A stretch of DNA of 64,000 bases from Bacillota bacterium (GCA_023455425.1 JAEYCM010000015.1:12987-76986), one strand, 5' to 3'; shown: positions 35,043-44,447, counted from the stretch's first letter. The notes: a model not told the origin generated them from the letters alone. Numbers and translations are program-made.

Positions 35043-36061
35043 TGGAAAACAAAGCGTCAGGCGCCCTCACGCTCAATAAGAACATATTCCGCAACTACGG
35101 CTGGGAATGGATGTTGCTTGCGATTTTCATTCTAATCAATATTATGAATTCGCTCATCTCCCCGTACTACCAGCTCGGCCAGATGCTCGACGCGACAAAC
35201 GCGTTCCTGGACAAAGGCTTTTTGGCCATGTCCATGGCGTTTATCATCGTGACGGGATACATCGATATCTCCGTCGCCTCCATCGTGGCGCTTTCCTCCG
35301 TTGTCATGGCCGTCTCGTTTAATGCGGGCGTGCCGATGGGGCTGGCGATTGTCATCTGTCTCCTGACCGGCGCATTGTGCGGCGCGTTCAACGGGTTCCT
35401 GCTCAATAAGTTCAAAGAGCTTGCGCCCATGATCGTCACGCTTGCCACCCAGATCATCTACCGCGGCATTGCGCTTATCATCCTGGAGGACCAGGCCTCC
35501 GGCAACTTCCCAGATTGGTTTGATTTCCTGGGCTGGGGCATGGTCGGTCCCTTCCCCTGCATGCTGGTCGTGTTCGTGGCGATATTCGCAATCTTCGCGT
35601 TCGTCATGCACAAGACCAATTATGGCCGCATGCTCTACGCCGTGGGTAAGAATAAAGTCACCTGCCGGTTCTCCGGCATCGATGTGGACCGCGTGGTATT
35701 CATCAATTTCCTGCTCAACGGCCTCATGGCCGGTATCACCGCGTTGTTTTTGACCAGCCGCATGGGCTCCACGCGCCCCAATGTCGCCATTGCGTATGAA
35801 ATGGACGTCATTGCCATGGTGGTATTGGGCGGCGTTTCCACCGCGGGCGGCAAAGGAAGAATGGGCGGCGTGCTCATCTCCATATTCATCGTCGGCCTTA
35901 TCCGCTACGGCCTTGGGCTCATCAACATCAACGCGCAGGTGCTCATGATGGTGGTCGGCGGCCTGCTGGTACTGGCGGTAGCCCTCCCCGAACTGCTGCA
36001 GGACTATAAGCGCAGGCAGCATGTAAAACGGGTGGAGCGCGCCCTCGTCAAGCCGGAATGA
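35042..36061 (+). CDS. Sugar ABC transporter permease (RhaQ-type)
   Basis: 339 residues, RbsC-like, paired with the preceding permease. Features are IIVTGYIDISVASIVALSS, VGKNKVTCRFSGIDVDRVVF and VVLGGVSTAGGKGRMGGVL. The ATG at 35042 shares its first base with the upstream stop; the upstream gene ends in GGAGG, which serves as the ribosome site. Confidence 0.93.
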   Translation: MENKASGALTLNKNIFRNYGWEWMLLAIFILINIMNSLISPYYQLGQMLDATNAFLDKGFLAMSMAFIIVTGYIDISVASIVALSSVVMAVSFNAGVPMGLAIVICLLTGALCGAFNGFLLNKFKELAPMIVTLATQIIYRGIALIILEDQASGNFPDWFDFLGWGMVGPFPCMLVVFVAIFAIFAFVMHKTNYGRMLYAVGKNKVTCRFSGIDVDRVVFINFLLNGLMAGITALFLTSRMGSTRPNVAIAYEMDVIAMVVLGGVSTAGGKGRMGGVLISIFIVGLIRYGLGLININAQVLMMVVGGLLVLAVALPELLQDYKRRQHVKRVERALVKPE

Positions 36062-36133
36062 CGTTCTGCTCTCTTTAAGTGAATTTGGTTTCGCGCCGTA
36101 CGGCGTGATAAATAACATCAGGAGGAAACATTC

Positions 36134-37153
36134 ATGAAAAAGGTTCTCGCTTTCTTGCTGGTACTCACCATGGTGTTCGCGGTAGTCGCATGCTCGCCCG
36201 CTGGCGGCGGCGCAGGTGGCGCGAAGAAGTACGCCATCATCGTGAAGAACACCGGTAACCCCTACAATGACAAGGAAGCCGCAGGCTTTCAAGAAGCTTG
36301 CAAGGAAATCGGCGTTGAGTGCATCATCAAAGCGCCCGCAAACCCCACCGCTGAAGACCAGATCGCCATGATCCAGGAGCTTATTTCCCAGAAGGTCACC
36401 GGTATCGCCATCGCGGCCAACGATTATGATGCGCTGGAGAACGCCCTCAAGAAGGCCATGGACGCCGGTATTGTGGTTGCGACGGTTGATAGTAACGCCA
36501 ACCCCAACAGCCGCATGACGTTCGCCAACCAGGCCGACACCATTCAGATCGGCAAGACCCTGGTTGAGACCGCGTTCGATCTCACCGGCGGTTCCGGCCA
36601 GTTCGCCATCCTTTCCGCCACCGCGCAGGCCGCCAACCAGAACGCCTGGATCGCGGAAATGGAAAAGGCCCTCACCGATCCGAAGTACGCCGATCTTGAG
36701 CTCGTGAAGATCGCCTACGGCGATGACCTCCGCGACAAGTCCGTTTCCGAAACCGAAGGCCTGATCCAGAGCTTCCCGGATCTCAAGTGCATCATCGCGC
36801 CAACCACCGTGGGTATCGCGGCTGCCTCCAAGGTCGTCATCGACCAGGGCCTCTCTGATAAGATCAAGGTCTCGGGCCTCGGTCTCCCCTCTGAAATGGC
36901 CGAGTACATCGAGCAGGGCGTCTGCCCCTACATGTACCTGTGGAACCCCATTGACCTCGGCTACCTCACCGGCTACATCGTAGACGCGATGGCCAACAAG
37001 ACCATCACCGGCAAGGAAGGCGATGCCTTCAAGGCTGGCCGTTTGGGCGATTATAAGGTCACCAAGGCTGCCGACGGCGGCACCGAAGTCCTCTTAGGGC
37101 CTCCGTTCGCCTTCACGCCCGACAACATCGGCGAGTGGAAGACCGTCTATTAA
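36134..37153 (+). CDS. Sugar ABC transporter substrate-binding lipoprotein (RhaS-type)
   Basis: 339 residues. Signal peptide and lipobox (FAVVAC, Cys20) are followed by a Gly/Ala spacer and a ribose/rhamnose-binding-protein fold (KNTGNPYNDKEAAGF, GIAIAANDYDALENAL, VVATVDSNANPNSRMTF). It captures the sugar for the two permeases. Codon usage is strongly biased to C-ending codons relative to neighbours, which suggests high expression. A GC-rich hairpin follows. Confidence 0.95.
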   Translation: MKKVLAFLLVLTMVFAVVACSPAGGGAGGAKKYAIIVKNTGNPYNDKEAAGFQEACKEIGVECIIKAPANPTAEDQIAMIQELISQKVTGIAIAANDYDALENALKKAMDAGIVVATVDSNANPNSRMTFANQADTIQIGKTLVETAFDLTGGSGQFAILSATAQAANQNAWIAEMEKALTDPKYADLELVKIAYGDDLRDKSVSETEGLIQSFPDLKCIIAPTTVGIAAASKVVIDQGLSDKIKVSGLGLPSEMAEYIEQGVCPYMYLWNPIDLGYLTGYIVDAMANKTITGKEGDAFKAGRLGDYKVTKAADGGTEVLLGPPFAFTPDNIGEWKTVY

Positions 37154-37588
37154 TCTAACCGAATACGGTTCCTGTAAGTGGGGGCGGGCTTGTAAGCCCG
37201 CCCCTCAGACTGTCAATAATTTTGACAAGGGATTCAAGGTATCGGTGCTTTAGCGCGCCGCGTTCTCGACGGGAGACGCCGAAAGACACCAGACCTGCGG
37301 GCCGTCACGATAGATCTTTTGCTTTGGAGAAACTGCGTTCCCCTAATTCGCCTCTATAGAGTGCCCATACTCAGGGGGGCGCGGGGGACGGAGCCCTCCC
37401 GCTATAAAACAAAAAAAATCTATCGTCGCCGCCGTAGACGGAGATGCCTTAAAAATGCACAATATATCTATGCCTTTTGATACGCCGGGAGTGGGCTTGC
37501 AAGCCCGCCCCCACAGATTTATACTGATTGTAAAGAGCAGTACCTGTTTATAGAAAGAATAAAGGAACAGCAAGAGGAATAAGGGATA
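37154..37588. repeat. Modular hairpin repeats (island E)
   Basis: About 435 bp without a gene. GGGGCGGGCTT/AAGCCCGCCCC at 37180-37204 acts as a possible terminator for the binding-protein gene, and a near copy lies at 37487-37513. CAAGGTATCGGTGCTT at 37233-37250 repeats, in inverse, a module of island D near 27037. Another hairpin lies near 37430. Confidence 0.65.
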
Positions 37589-38668
37589 ATGGACCAGTTT
37601 TTTGAACAGAACAGACAGGCGCTTGAAGCCTTTTCCAAAATGTCGCAGCAGGCAGGCGCGCGCGCGGACTATGTGCAGGGCGGCGGCGGCAATACCTCCG
37701 TTAAGCTTAAGGACGGCCTGATGGCCATCAAGGCTTCCGGTTACCGCCTTTCGGATGTTGGGACGGCTTCCGGCTATGCGGTGCTCGATTATGAGGCGCT
37801 GCGCCGGTTTTATTTTTCCCATGAGCCGGGTGAGTTTGAAGATGTCGAGAAACGCGGCTCGGAAGAAGCAAAGGCTTCCATCCGCAGCATAGAGGGGCTG
37901 CAGCAGCTCCGTCCTTCCGTGGAGGCGGGCTTCCATTCCGTACTGCCCACGTTTGTGCTGCATACCCACAGCGTATACGGCAACCTTGCCGCGTGTGCTG
38001 TGGAAGGGCGCGAGATCGTGGAAAAGGCGTTTGCGGATGCGCCCTACACTGTGGGCTTCGTGCCCTATACCGATCCCGGCGCGCGCCTGACGTTTACCAT
38101 ACGGGATGAATGCGCGCGGGTGGAGAAGGAAACGGGCAAGACACCCAACGTCATATTCATGCAGAACCACGGCCCCATCGTCATGCACGACGATTCGGAG
38201 GAGTGCGCGCGCATCCATGCGGACGCAAACGAACGTATCGCAAAGGCGTTCGGCATAACGGGCGATTCGTTCCCCAAAGTAAGGATCAAAGCGGCGGGCA
38301 ACGGCCTGTTTGAAAGCGATACGCCGTATCTCAAAAACCGCCTTAAGGAGTGCGGCTTTACGGAACGGTTCCTTATTGAAAAACCGCTCTATCCCGATCA
38401 GATGGTGTTCTTTGTGGGCACGCTCACGGTGGGGGAAGGTCTGCCCGGCTCCGACGCCTGCGTGTGCGATACGGCACATGGAACCGTCCGGTACAATATG
38501 CCGGAAAACAAAGCCCTGGTAATCGAGGAAACGCTGACCGCCGTGCTCTTTATTACCGATCATATCGCAAAGTCCGGCTATACGCTTTCCACCATGGGTG
38601 AGGCTGCGCGCAATTTTATTGCAAACTGGGAGAGCGAGAAATACCGCAAGTCTCTTGCGGGAAGATAA
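37589..38668 (+). CDS. Class II aldolase/adducin-family protein, probably of rhamnose catabolism
   Basis: 359 residues. Class II aldolase fold with zinc ligands in VLHTHSVYGN and MQNHGPIVMHD, and the substrate-phosphate-type loop GGGGNTSVKL. Longer than FucA or RhaD (about 220-275) and reminiscent of the aldolase half of RhaE-type enzymes. By position it probably cleaves L-rhamnulose 1-phosphate to DHAP and lactaldehyde, but that is inference. It lies 43 bp before the c-di-AMP receptor gene. Confidence 0.8.
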   Translation: MDQFFEQNRQALEAFSKMSQQAGARADYVQGGGGNTSVKLKDGLMAIKASGYRLSDVGTASGYAVLDYEALRRFYFSHEPGEFEDVEKRGSEEAKASIRSIEGLQQLRPSVEAGFHSVLPTFVLHTHSVYGNLAACAVEGREIVEKAFADAPYTVGFVPYTDPGARLTFTIRDECARVEKETGKTPNVIFMQNHGPIVMHDDSEECARIHADANERIAKAFGITGDSFPKVRIKAAGNGLFESDTPYLKNRLKECGFTERFLIEKPLYPDQMVFFVGTLTVGEGLPGSDACVCDTAHGTVRYNMPENKALVIEETLTAVLFITDHIAKSGYTLSTMGEAARNFIANWESEKYRKSLAGR

Positions 38669-38711
38669 CGCAACGCTACAAGAAATTCCATGCGGGACGG
38701 GAGGGAAAAAC

Positions 38712-39041
38712 ATGAAGCTCTTGTTTGCCGTTGTTCAGAACGACGATGTCAAAAGCCTGGTAAAAACCCTGGTCGAGCATGAAGTCAGCGTGACGCGCAT
38801 CTCCAGCACCGGCGGGTTTTTGCGCGGCGGCAATACTACGCTGATGATCGGCGTGGACGATAGCCGCGTCAACACCACGCTGGAACTGATCCGGTCGCAT
38901 TCGTCACGCAGGGAAATCCTGACCGCGGCCTCCTCGGTGCTTCCTGCCATGGGGGTGGACGCGGTGCATACGCCGGTGCGGGTCACGGTTGGGGGCGCCA
39001 CGGTGTTTGTGGTGGATGTGGAGAAGTACGTGAAACTATAG
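38712..39041 (+). CDS. darA: Cyclic-di-AMP receptor DarA/PstA (PII-like)
   Basis: 109 residues, DUF970. It has the DarA signature: KLLFAVVQNDDVKSLVKTL, ISSTGGFLRGGNTTLMIG and a final TVGGATVFVVDVEKY. DarA trimers bind cyclic di-AMP; the downstream output is unknown. GGGAGG precedes the ATG. Nine bp before the MATE gene, and after the aldolase. Confidence 0.95.
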   Translation: MKLLFAVVQNDDVKSLVKTLVEHEVSVTRISSTGGFLRGGNTTLMIGVDDSRVNTTLELIRSHSSRREILTAASSVLPAMGVDAVHTPVRVTVGGATVFVVDVEKYVKL

Positions 39042-39050
39042 CGGGGGAGA

Positions 39051-40412
39051 ATGGAACAGGCAATACAGTTGGGGGCGCAGCGCCAGCTCTTTTCCTTGCG
39101 TGCGCTCTCCCGGCTCATCGTACCTTTGGTGATTGAACAGGCGCTCTCTGTTGCGGTGGGCGTTGCGGATATCCTGATGATCTCCGTCATGGGGGAATCG
39201 GCGGTATCCGGTATCGCATTGGTCAATGAGATCAACATTCTGATGATACAGCTTCTGGCGGCGCTCGCAACGGGCGGCGCCGTTGTCGTTTCCCAATATC
39301 TCGGGCGCGGGGAAGCGGCGCAGGGGCGCACGGCGGCGGGGCAGCTGATGATTGTCGTCTGTGCGCTTTCGCTGCTGTTGACGGCTGTCTCCCTCATATT
39401 CAACGGCGGCATCCTGCGCCTTATTTATGGGGAGATCGACGCCACGGTCATGCAGGGCGCGCGCGTCTACTTTTACTTTTCCGCGGCTTCCTTCCCGTTT
39501 ATCGGGCTCTATAACGCTTCCGCCGCCCTGTTCCGTTCCATGGGCAACAGCAAGGTTTCCATGATGACGGCGCTTTTAATGAACATCGTGCACATCGGCA
39601 GCAACGCCGTGTGCATCTACGTACTGCGCCTGGGGGTGGCGGGGGCGGCGGTTTCTTCGCTGCTTTCCAGAATGCTGGCGGCGGCGGCCATGCAGCTGCT
39701 GCTGAATAACCGCCACAACGCCATTTATCTGGATTACCGTCAAATGTTCAAATTTGTGCCGGATATGGTCAAGCGTATCCTGCTCATCGGCATCCCCAAT
39801 GGCCTCGAAAACGGCATGTTCCAGATCGGCAAGCTGATGACGCAGAGCATTGTGGCGTCTTTGGGTACCGTCGCCCTTGCGGCGCACGCTGCGGCGGGCA
39901 GCATCATGAGCGTGGCGGTTGTGCCGGGTTCAGCGATCGGGCTTGCCATGATCACCGTGGTGGGCCAGTGCATGGGCGCGGGAGAACAGAAGCAGGCCAC
40001 ACAGAACGTGCGGCGTATGATGCTTATGGCTTACGCCGCAAATATCCTCCTAAGCATTGCGCTGTATTTGTTCGCCGCCCAGACATTGGGGCTATACGGG
40101 TTGGAAGAGGAGACAAAGGCGTTGGGGCAATCGCTCATTCCACTGTTTTCGCTGGCTATGGCGCTTGTCTGGCCCACCTCCTTTGCGCTTGCAAACGCAC
40201 TGCGCGCGGCGGGAGACGTACGTTACACGATGCTTGTCTCCATGTTCTCCATGTGGGTGTTCCGAGTAGGCTTGAGCAGCGTGTTCGCGGCCTTCTTCCA
40301 TTTGGGGCTCAACAGCGTCTGGTATGCCATGTACGTCGATTGGACGGTGCGCTCCGTGCTCATTTTCATCCGCTGGCGCAGCGGCAAATGGCGCACAAAA
40401 TGCGTCATCTGA
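39051..40412 (+). CDS. MATE-family efflux transporter
   Basis: 453 residues with twelve hydrophobic segments in two bundles. Typical features are the first-helix LIVPLVIEQALSVAVGVADILMIS and the repeated NGLENGMFQIGKLMTQSIVASLGT in the second half. It exports a cationic or drug-like compound by Na+ or H+ exchange; the substrate is unknown. Nine bp after darA. Confidence 0.92.
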   Translation: MEQAIQLGAQRQLFSLRALSRLIVPLVIEQALSVAVGVADILMISVMGESAVSGIALVNEINILMIQLLAALATGGAVVVSQYLGRGEAAQGRTAAGQLMIVVCALSLLLTAVSLIFNGGILRLIYGEIDATVMQGARVYFYFSAASFPFIGLYNASAALFRSMGNSKVSMMTALLMNIVHIGSNAVCIYVLRLGVAGAAVSSLLSRMLAAAAMQLLLNNRHNAIYLDYRQMFKFVPDMVKRILLIGIPNGLENGMFQIGKLMTQSIVASLGTVALAAHAAAGSIMSVAVVPGSAIGLAMITVVGQCMGAGEQKQATQNVRRMMLMAYAANILLSIALYLFAAQTLGLYGLEEETKALGQSLIPLFSLAMALVWPTSFALANALRAAGDVRYTMLVSMFSMWVFRVGLSSVFAAFFHLGLNSVWYAMYVDWTVRSVLIFIRWRSGKWRTKCVI

Positions 40413-40481
40413 TGTCCGGCGGCCCTTGTTTTCGAGCCGCCTGCAATGTTATGATTTTGAAAAAGCCACAGGAGGTCCAAG

Positions 40482-40811
40482 ATGGAGCTGATCGAAAGCA
40501 TATTCCACAACATTGTGCAGGTCGGCATATGGCTCATGGAGCTTTCCGGCGTGGTCATCGTCATCTTCACCGGCGTCACAGGGATCATCGCGTTTATCCG
40601 CCGGGATGCGCATGTGCGCCTGAAGCTCGCGCAGGGCATCGCGTTCGCACTGGAATTTAAGTTGGGCAGCGAGGTGCTGCGCACCGTCCTCGTGCGGGAT
40701 TGGAGCGAGCTTGGAATATTGGGCGCTATTATCGTGCTGCGGGGACTTCTGACGTTGCTGATCCAGTGGGAAATTAAAAATGAAGAATCGCGCCTTCGCT
40801 GCAAAGATTAA
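40482..40811 (+). CDS. DUF1622-family membrane protein
   Basis: 109 residues with two or three hydrophobic segments (about 12-38 and 82-98) and the conserved VRLKLAQGIAFALEFKLGSEVLRT between them. Function is unknown. CAGGAGG precedes the ATG. It ends an apparent plus-strand run. Confidence 0.88.
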   Translation: MELIESIFHNIVQVGIWLMELSGVVIVIFTGVTGIIAFIRRDAHVRLKLAQGIAFALEFKLGSEVLRTVLVRDWSELGILGAIIVLRGLLTLLIQWEIKNEESRLRCKD

Positions 40812-40951
40812 AAACTGGGCGAGGTATAAGCTGATGGCAGGCATAATAACACATCGTGGATGAAAAGATGCCGCGATGTTTTGTTTTTTCGCTTACGCGA
40901 TACCTGGCATGCGCTATAGAAAATAATTTAACAATATTTCTCGGGATTGTA

Positions 40952-40980
40952 TTGACAAACTTAAAAAATCGGAATAGTTT
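40952..40980 (+). promoter_or_regulatory. Promoter of the oxidoreductase/TetR operon
   Basis: TTGACA (40952-40957), 17 bp, TAGTTT (40975-40980). The -10 runs into the palindrome at 40978. Confidence 0.65.
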
Positions 40981-41016
40981 ATTAAACAGATGTTCAATGA
41001 ACGTTTGTTTAATAAA
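40978..41016. promoter_or_regulatory. 39-bp TetR operator palindrome
   Basis: Arms TTTATTAAACA and TGTTTAATAAA flank an inner GTTCA-A-TGAAC; 17 of 19 positions on each side match. It covers the transcription start and ends 21 bp before the ATG. Best read as the site of the TetR regulator encoded downstream. Confidence 0.8.
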
Positions 41017-41036
41017 TGATTTTAAGGAGAACGGGT

Positions 41037-42485
41037 ATGTCGAAACAGGTAGCGATCATTGGCGCGGGGCTGGCGGGGATGAGCGCCGGTATCCATTTGG
41101 CTAGAAGCGGGGTTGAAGTGGACATTTACGAGCTTGCTCCCTGGGCGGGAGGCATGTGCACCTCCTGGCAGCGCGGAGGGTATTGGTTTGACGGCTGCAT
41201 CAGCTGGATGGTAGGGTTAAAGCCGGGCGATGGATTTTACCGGCTTTACCGCGAGGTAGAGGCGCTTGCGGAGGATACGCCGCTGTATTTTTGCGAGACC
41301 ATTACAAAAGAGATCGACGGTGTTGTCTACCGTATCCCCATGCAGGTAGAAGCGTTCCGCGCGTATTTGAAAGAACATTCACCCGAGGACGCGGCGGCGA
41401 TAGACAGCCTGTGCAATGATATCAAGCGTATGGCAGAGGCCCTAATACCCGTTAACATCACCAAGCCGTCCGAGTTTTTTTCGTCCATCAAAGGCTTTGG
41501 CGGCATGATGGTTATGGGAAAATACATGTCGGTTACGATCGGCGAATATGTACAGCGGTTCAAGAGCCCCGTTATCCGCACGCTGATTGAACATCTTATG
41601 CCGCCCGAATTTGTCGCCGGAGGCTTAATCATGATGATGGGTACCCGCATGGGCAACAACGCGGGCTATCCTTTGGGCGGCGCGCGGGACGTCATGCGCC
41701 GCATGGAAGCGGCGTTGAAACAGGCGGGTGGGCGGCTGCATGTAAATTCCCCCGTGGAAGAAATTCTGATAGAAAACGGAAAAGCGGCCGGCGTGCGCCT
41801 AAAGGGAGAGGACCATCGTGCGGACGCGGTGATCGCAGCGTGCGATATGCACACGGTGCTCAATAAACTCTTGGGCGGCAAATATCCGCACCCGCAGCTC
41901 GATGAAATGCTGCGCGAAGCAAGGCTCTTTGACCCGCTTGCGCTCGTTTCCTTTGGCGTAAAGAAAAAATTTGACATCTCCTATGAGGAACACTGGGAAT
42001 GCGAAATCGCGACCTCTCCGGATACCACGGCGAAAAGCTTCCTGCTGCGTTCCTTTGATTTTGACCCGTCCGCAGCGCCGGAAGGAAAAAGCAGTGTAAT
42101 GGCGATACTCGAAGCGCCGCTTGCATACTGGAAAATGCTGCGTGAAACGGATATGGCTGCCTACCGCAGGGAGAAGCAGCGTCTGGCGGACGACGTGGCC
42201 GCCGAAATTGAGCGGCGCTATCCGGGCTTCACGGCGGAAATCGAAATTACAGACGTCGCGACGCCTGTGACCTACGAGCGGCTGACCAACGCCTACCAAG
42301 CGTCGTTTGAAGGGTTTGCGCCCGTTCGCGGCATGATCACGAAGAAAATACAAAAAAGTGTGCCGGGGATAGAGCGTTTAATCTTGTGCGGGCAGTGGAC
42401 AATGGGCGGCGCGGGCATGTGCACCTGCGTGCAGGATGGCAAAGCGGCGGCAAATACAGCCGCACGGCTGGTGGGCCCCGCATGA
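41037..42485 (+). CDS. Phytoene-desaturase-like FAD-dependent oxidoreductase
   Basis: 482 residues. N-terminal FAD motif GAGLAGMSAGIHLARSG, and the family's C-terminal block LILCGQWTMGGAGMCTCVQDGKAAA. It belongs to the NAD(P)/FAD amine-oxidase/phytoene-dehydrogenase group; such proteins act on retinoid, carotenoid or other unsaturated substrates, but no carotenoid genes adjoin it. ATG 41037 has AAGGAG. Overlaps the TetR gene by ATGA, so regulator and enzyme are made together. Confidence 0.87.
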   Translation: MSKQVAIIGAGLAGMSAGIHLARSGVEVDIYELAPWAGGMCTSWQRGGYWFDGCISWMVGLKPGDGFYRLYREVEALAEDTPLYFCETITKEIDGVVYRIPMQVEAFRAYLKEHSPEDAAAIDSLCNDIKRMAEALIPVNITKPSEFFSSIKGFGGMMVMGKYMSVTIGEYVQRFKSPVIRTLIEHLMPPEFVAGGLIMMMGTRMGNNAGYPLGGARDVMRRMEAALKQAGGRLHVNSPVEEILIENGKAAGVRLKGEDHRADAVIAACDMHTVLNKLLGGKYPHPQLDEMLREARLFDPLALVSFGVKKKFDISYEEHWECEIATSPDTTAKSFLLRSFDFDPSAAPEGKSSVMAILEAPLAYWKMLRETDMAAYRREKQRLADDVAAEIERRYPGFTAEIEITDVATPVTYERLTNAYQASFEGFAPVRGMITKKIQKSVPGIERLILCGQWTMGGAGMCTCVQDGKAAANTAARLVGPA

Positions 42486-43066
42486 GCAAGCGGGAACAGC
42501 AGCGCGAGTTCCGGCGGGAACAGATCCTTTCCTGCTGCATGGACCGTATTCTCACGCACGGCTATGCGGGCATGAAGCTCAGGGATATCGCGGCGGAGCT
42601 TTCCATCAGCCCCGGGCTGATCTTCAATTATTTCGCGTCCAAGGAACAGATTTACCTGGAACTCATTCGGTTGGGTATCGGCGGGCCGATGGGGCTGATC
42701 GGGCAAAGCGTCGGGGCGGGAGAGATTGCGCCGCTCCAGCTTTTTGAAACTATGGCGGAGGCCATATTCCGGTTTATGCAGGAAAGCGGGTTTGTCGCAA
42801 AGATGTTTTTGCTGATGATCCGTACGCAAAACAGCATGGATGTGCCTTCCTCCGTAAAAGAAGTGCTTTCGGGTATGGACGTTATAGGCCCGCTTCTGCC
42901 CGTTATCCGCCAAGGACAGCTTCAAGGCAGCATCAAGCAAGGCGATCCCGAGGCTCTTTTGTGGGCGTATTGGGGAGCCATACAGGGGATCGCGGCCTGC
43001 TACGCACTAAACCCCGCGTTGCCCATGCCCGAAAGCGGGTGGATTGTGGATATCCTGCGGGCATAG
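42482..43066 (+). CDS. TetR/AcrR-family transcriptional regulator
   Basis: 194 residues. The N-terminal helix-turn-helix LRDIAAELSISPGLIFNYFASKEQIYLELI is typical of TetR. The C-terminal ligand domain is unassigned. Its start overlaps the oxidoreductase stop by ATGA, and the promoter of the pair carries a large palindrome, which fits autorepression relieved by a ligand. Confidence 0.92.
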   Translation: MSKREQQREFRREQILSCCMDRILTHGYAGMKLRDIAAELSISPGLIFNYFASKEQIYLELIRLGIGGPMGLIGQSVGAGEIAPLQLFETMAEAIFRFMQESGFVAKMFLLMIRTQNSMDVPSSVKEVLSGMDVIGPLLPVIRQGQLQGSIKQGDPEALLWAYWGAIQGIAACYALNPALPMPESGWIVDILRA

Positions 43067-43124
43067 GCGTACGGGTTTCAGCCTGGGGAGGCCGGGACTA
43101 CAGGAATGGGTTGCATATTGTGAG

Positions 43125-43165
43125 AAAAAGATGTATAGTGTTAGTAATGTTATGAGCATCTTTTT
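43125..43165 (+). terminator. Terminator after the TetR gene
   Basis: AAAAAGATG / CATCTTTTT stem with a loop of about 23 nt. The large loop makes it less certain. Confidence 0.5.
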
Positions 43166-43210
43166 GTAAACTATGTAACCATAAAAAGGATCAGGAAAGG
43201 AAAGAGGCAC

Positions 43211-44386
43211 ATGGATTACGCAAAAGAGTCCCTGAAGAAGCACGGAGAATGGAAAGGGAAAATCGAAGTCATTTCCACGGTACCGGTCAAAACAAGGGAG
43301 GACCTGTCTCTCGCCTATACGCCGGGCGTCGCGCAGCCCTGCCTGGAAATTCAAAAGGATGTGGACCTGAGCTATGAGCTCACGCGCCGCCACAACCTTT
43401 GCCTCGTCATATCCGACGGCACCGCCGTTCTTGGATTGGGCGATATCGGGCCGGAAGCGAGCATGCCCGTGATGGAAGGCAAGTGCGTGCTCTTTAAATC
43501 CTTCGGCGACGTGGACGCGTTCCCCATGTGCATTAAATCCAAGGATGTCGATGAAATCGTCAACACCGTATACCTCATTTCCGGCTCCTTTGGCGGCGTA
43601 AACCTGGAAGATATCGCAGCCCCCCGCTGCTTTGAAATTGAAAAGAAGCTCAAGGAAAAATGCGATATCCCCATATTCCATGACGATCAGCATGGTACCG
43701 CCGTCGTCACGCTGGCCGGGCTTGTCAACGCCCTGCGGGTGGTCGGCAAAAAGAAGGAGGATGTGCGCATCGTCATCAACGGCGCGGGCGCGGCTTCCAT
43801 CTCTATCACCAAGCTGCTGCTTTCGGACGGCTTCAATCATGTCACGCTGTGCGACAGAACCGGCATCATCCATGAAGGCCGTAAGGTTGGCATGAACGGC
43901 ATCAAGGAAGAAATGGCGCTTGTGACCAACCGGGAAAAGAGGCAGGGCACGCTTGCCGACGCCCTGAAGGGCGCCGACGTGTTCATCGGCGTATCCGCGC
44001 CCGGCACGGTAAATGTGGACATGGTAAAGTCCATGGCCAAGGATGCCATCGTATTCGCCTGCGCGAACCCCACGCCGGAAATCTTCCCGGACGACGCGAA
44101 AGCGGGCGGCGCTGCGGTCATCGCCACCGGCCGGAGCGATTTTCCGAACCAGATCAACAACGTGCTGGCATTCCCCGGCATCTTCCGCGGTACGTTCGAC
44201 GTGCGGGCGCGCGACATCAACGATGAAATGAAGCTCGCCGCCGCCTATGCGTTGGCAGCGCTGATCCCGCAAGAGGAGCTGACGGCGGACTATATCATTC
44301 CCAAGGCGTTTGATCCCAGGGTGGGCAAGGCGGTTGCGGCGGCAGTCGCCAAGGCCGCGCGGGACAGCGGCGTCGCAAGGCTGTAA
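43211..44386 (+). CDS. NAD-dependent malic enzyme
   Basis: 391 residues, the short bacterial type. Oxidatively decarboxylates malate to pyruvate. Visible features: TREDLSLAYTPGVAQPC, the lysine-containing SDGTAVLGLGDIGPEA, metal ligands in FHDDQHGTAVV, and NAD motif INGAGAASISITKLL. Standing alone with its own terminator. Likely links malate to pyruvate in fermentation. Confidence 0.95.
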   Translation: MDYAKESLKKHGEWKGKIEVISTVPVKTREDLSLAYTPGVAQPCLEIQKDVDLSYELTRRHNLCLVISDGTAVLGLGDIGPEASMPVMEGKCVLFKSFGDVDAFPMCIKSKDVDEIVNTVYLISGSFGGVNLEDIAAPRCFEIEKKLKEKCDIPIFHDDQHGTAVVTLAGLVNALRVVGKKKEDVRIVINGAGAASISITKLLLSDGFNHVTLCDRTGIIHEGRKVGMNGIKEEMALVTNREKRQGTLADALKGADVFIGVSAPGTVNVDMVKSMAKDAIVFACANPTPEIFPDDAKAGGAAVIATGRSDFPNQINNVLAFPGIFRGTFDVRARDINDEMKLAAAYALAALIPQEELTADYIIPKAFDPRVGKAVAAAVAKAARDSGVARL

Positions 44387-44416
44387 GAACAACAAAAGAT
44401 AAGGCTACTGCTTTTG

Positions 44417-44447
44417 AATGGCCATCCAAACGGATGGTCATTTTTTT
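44417..44447 (+). terminator. Terminator of the malic enzyme gene
   Basis: AATGGCCATCC / GGATGGTCATT stem, then TTTTTTT. Confidence 0.88.

Noticed and set aside
37343..38713. 456-codon open frame antisense to the long aldolase
   Set aside because: It mirrors the codon pattern of a clear enzyme gene, has no ribosome site and reads as low-quality His/Arg-rich sequence. The same holds for long antisense frames at 43007-44395, 48107-49474 and 57498-58625.
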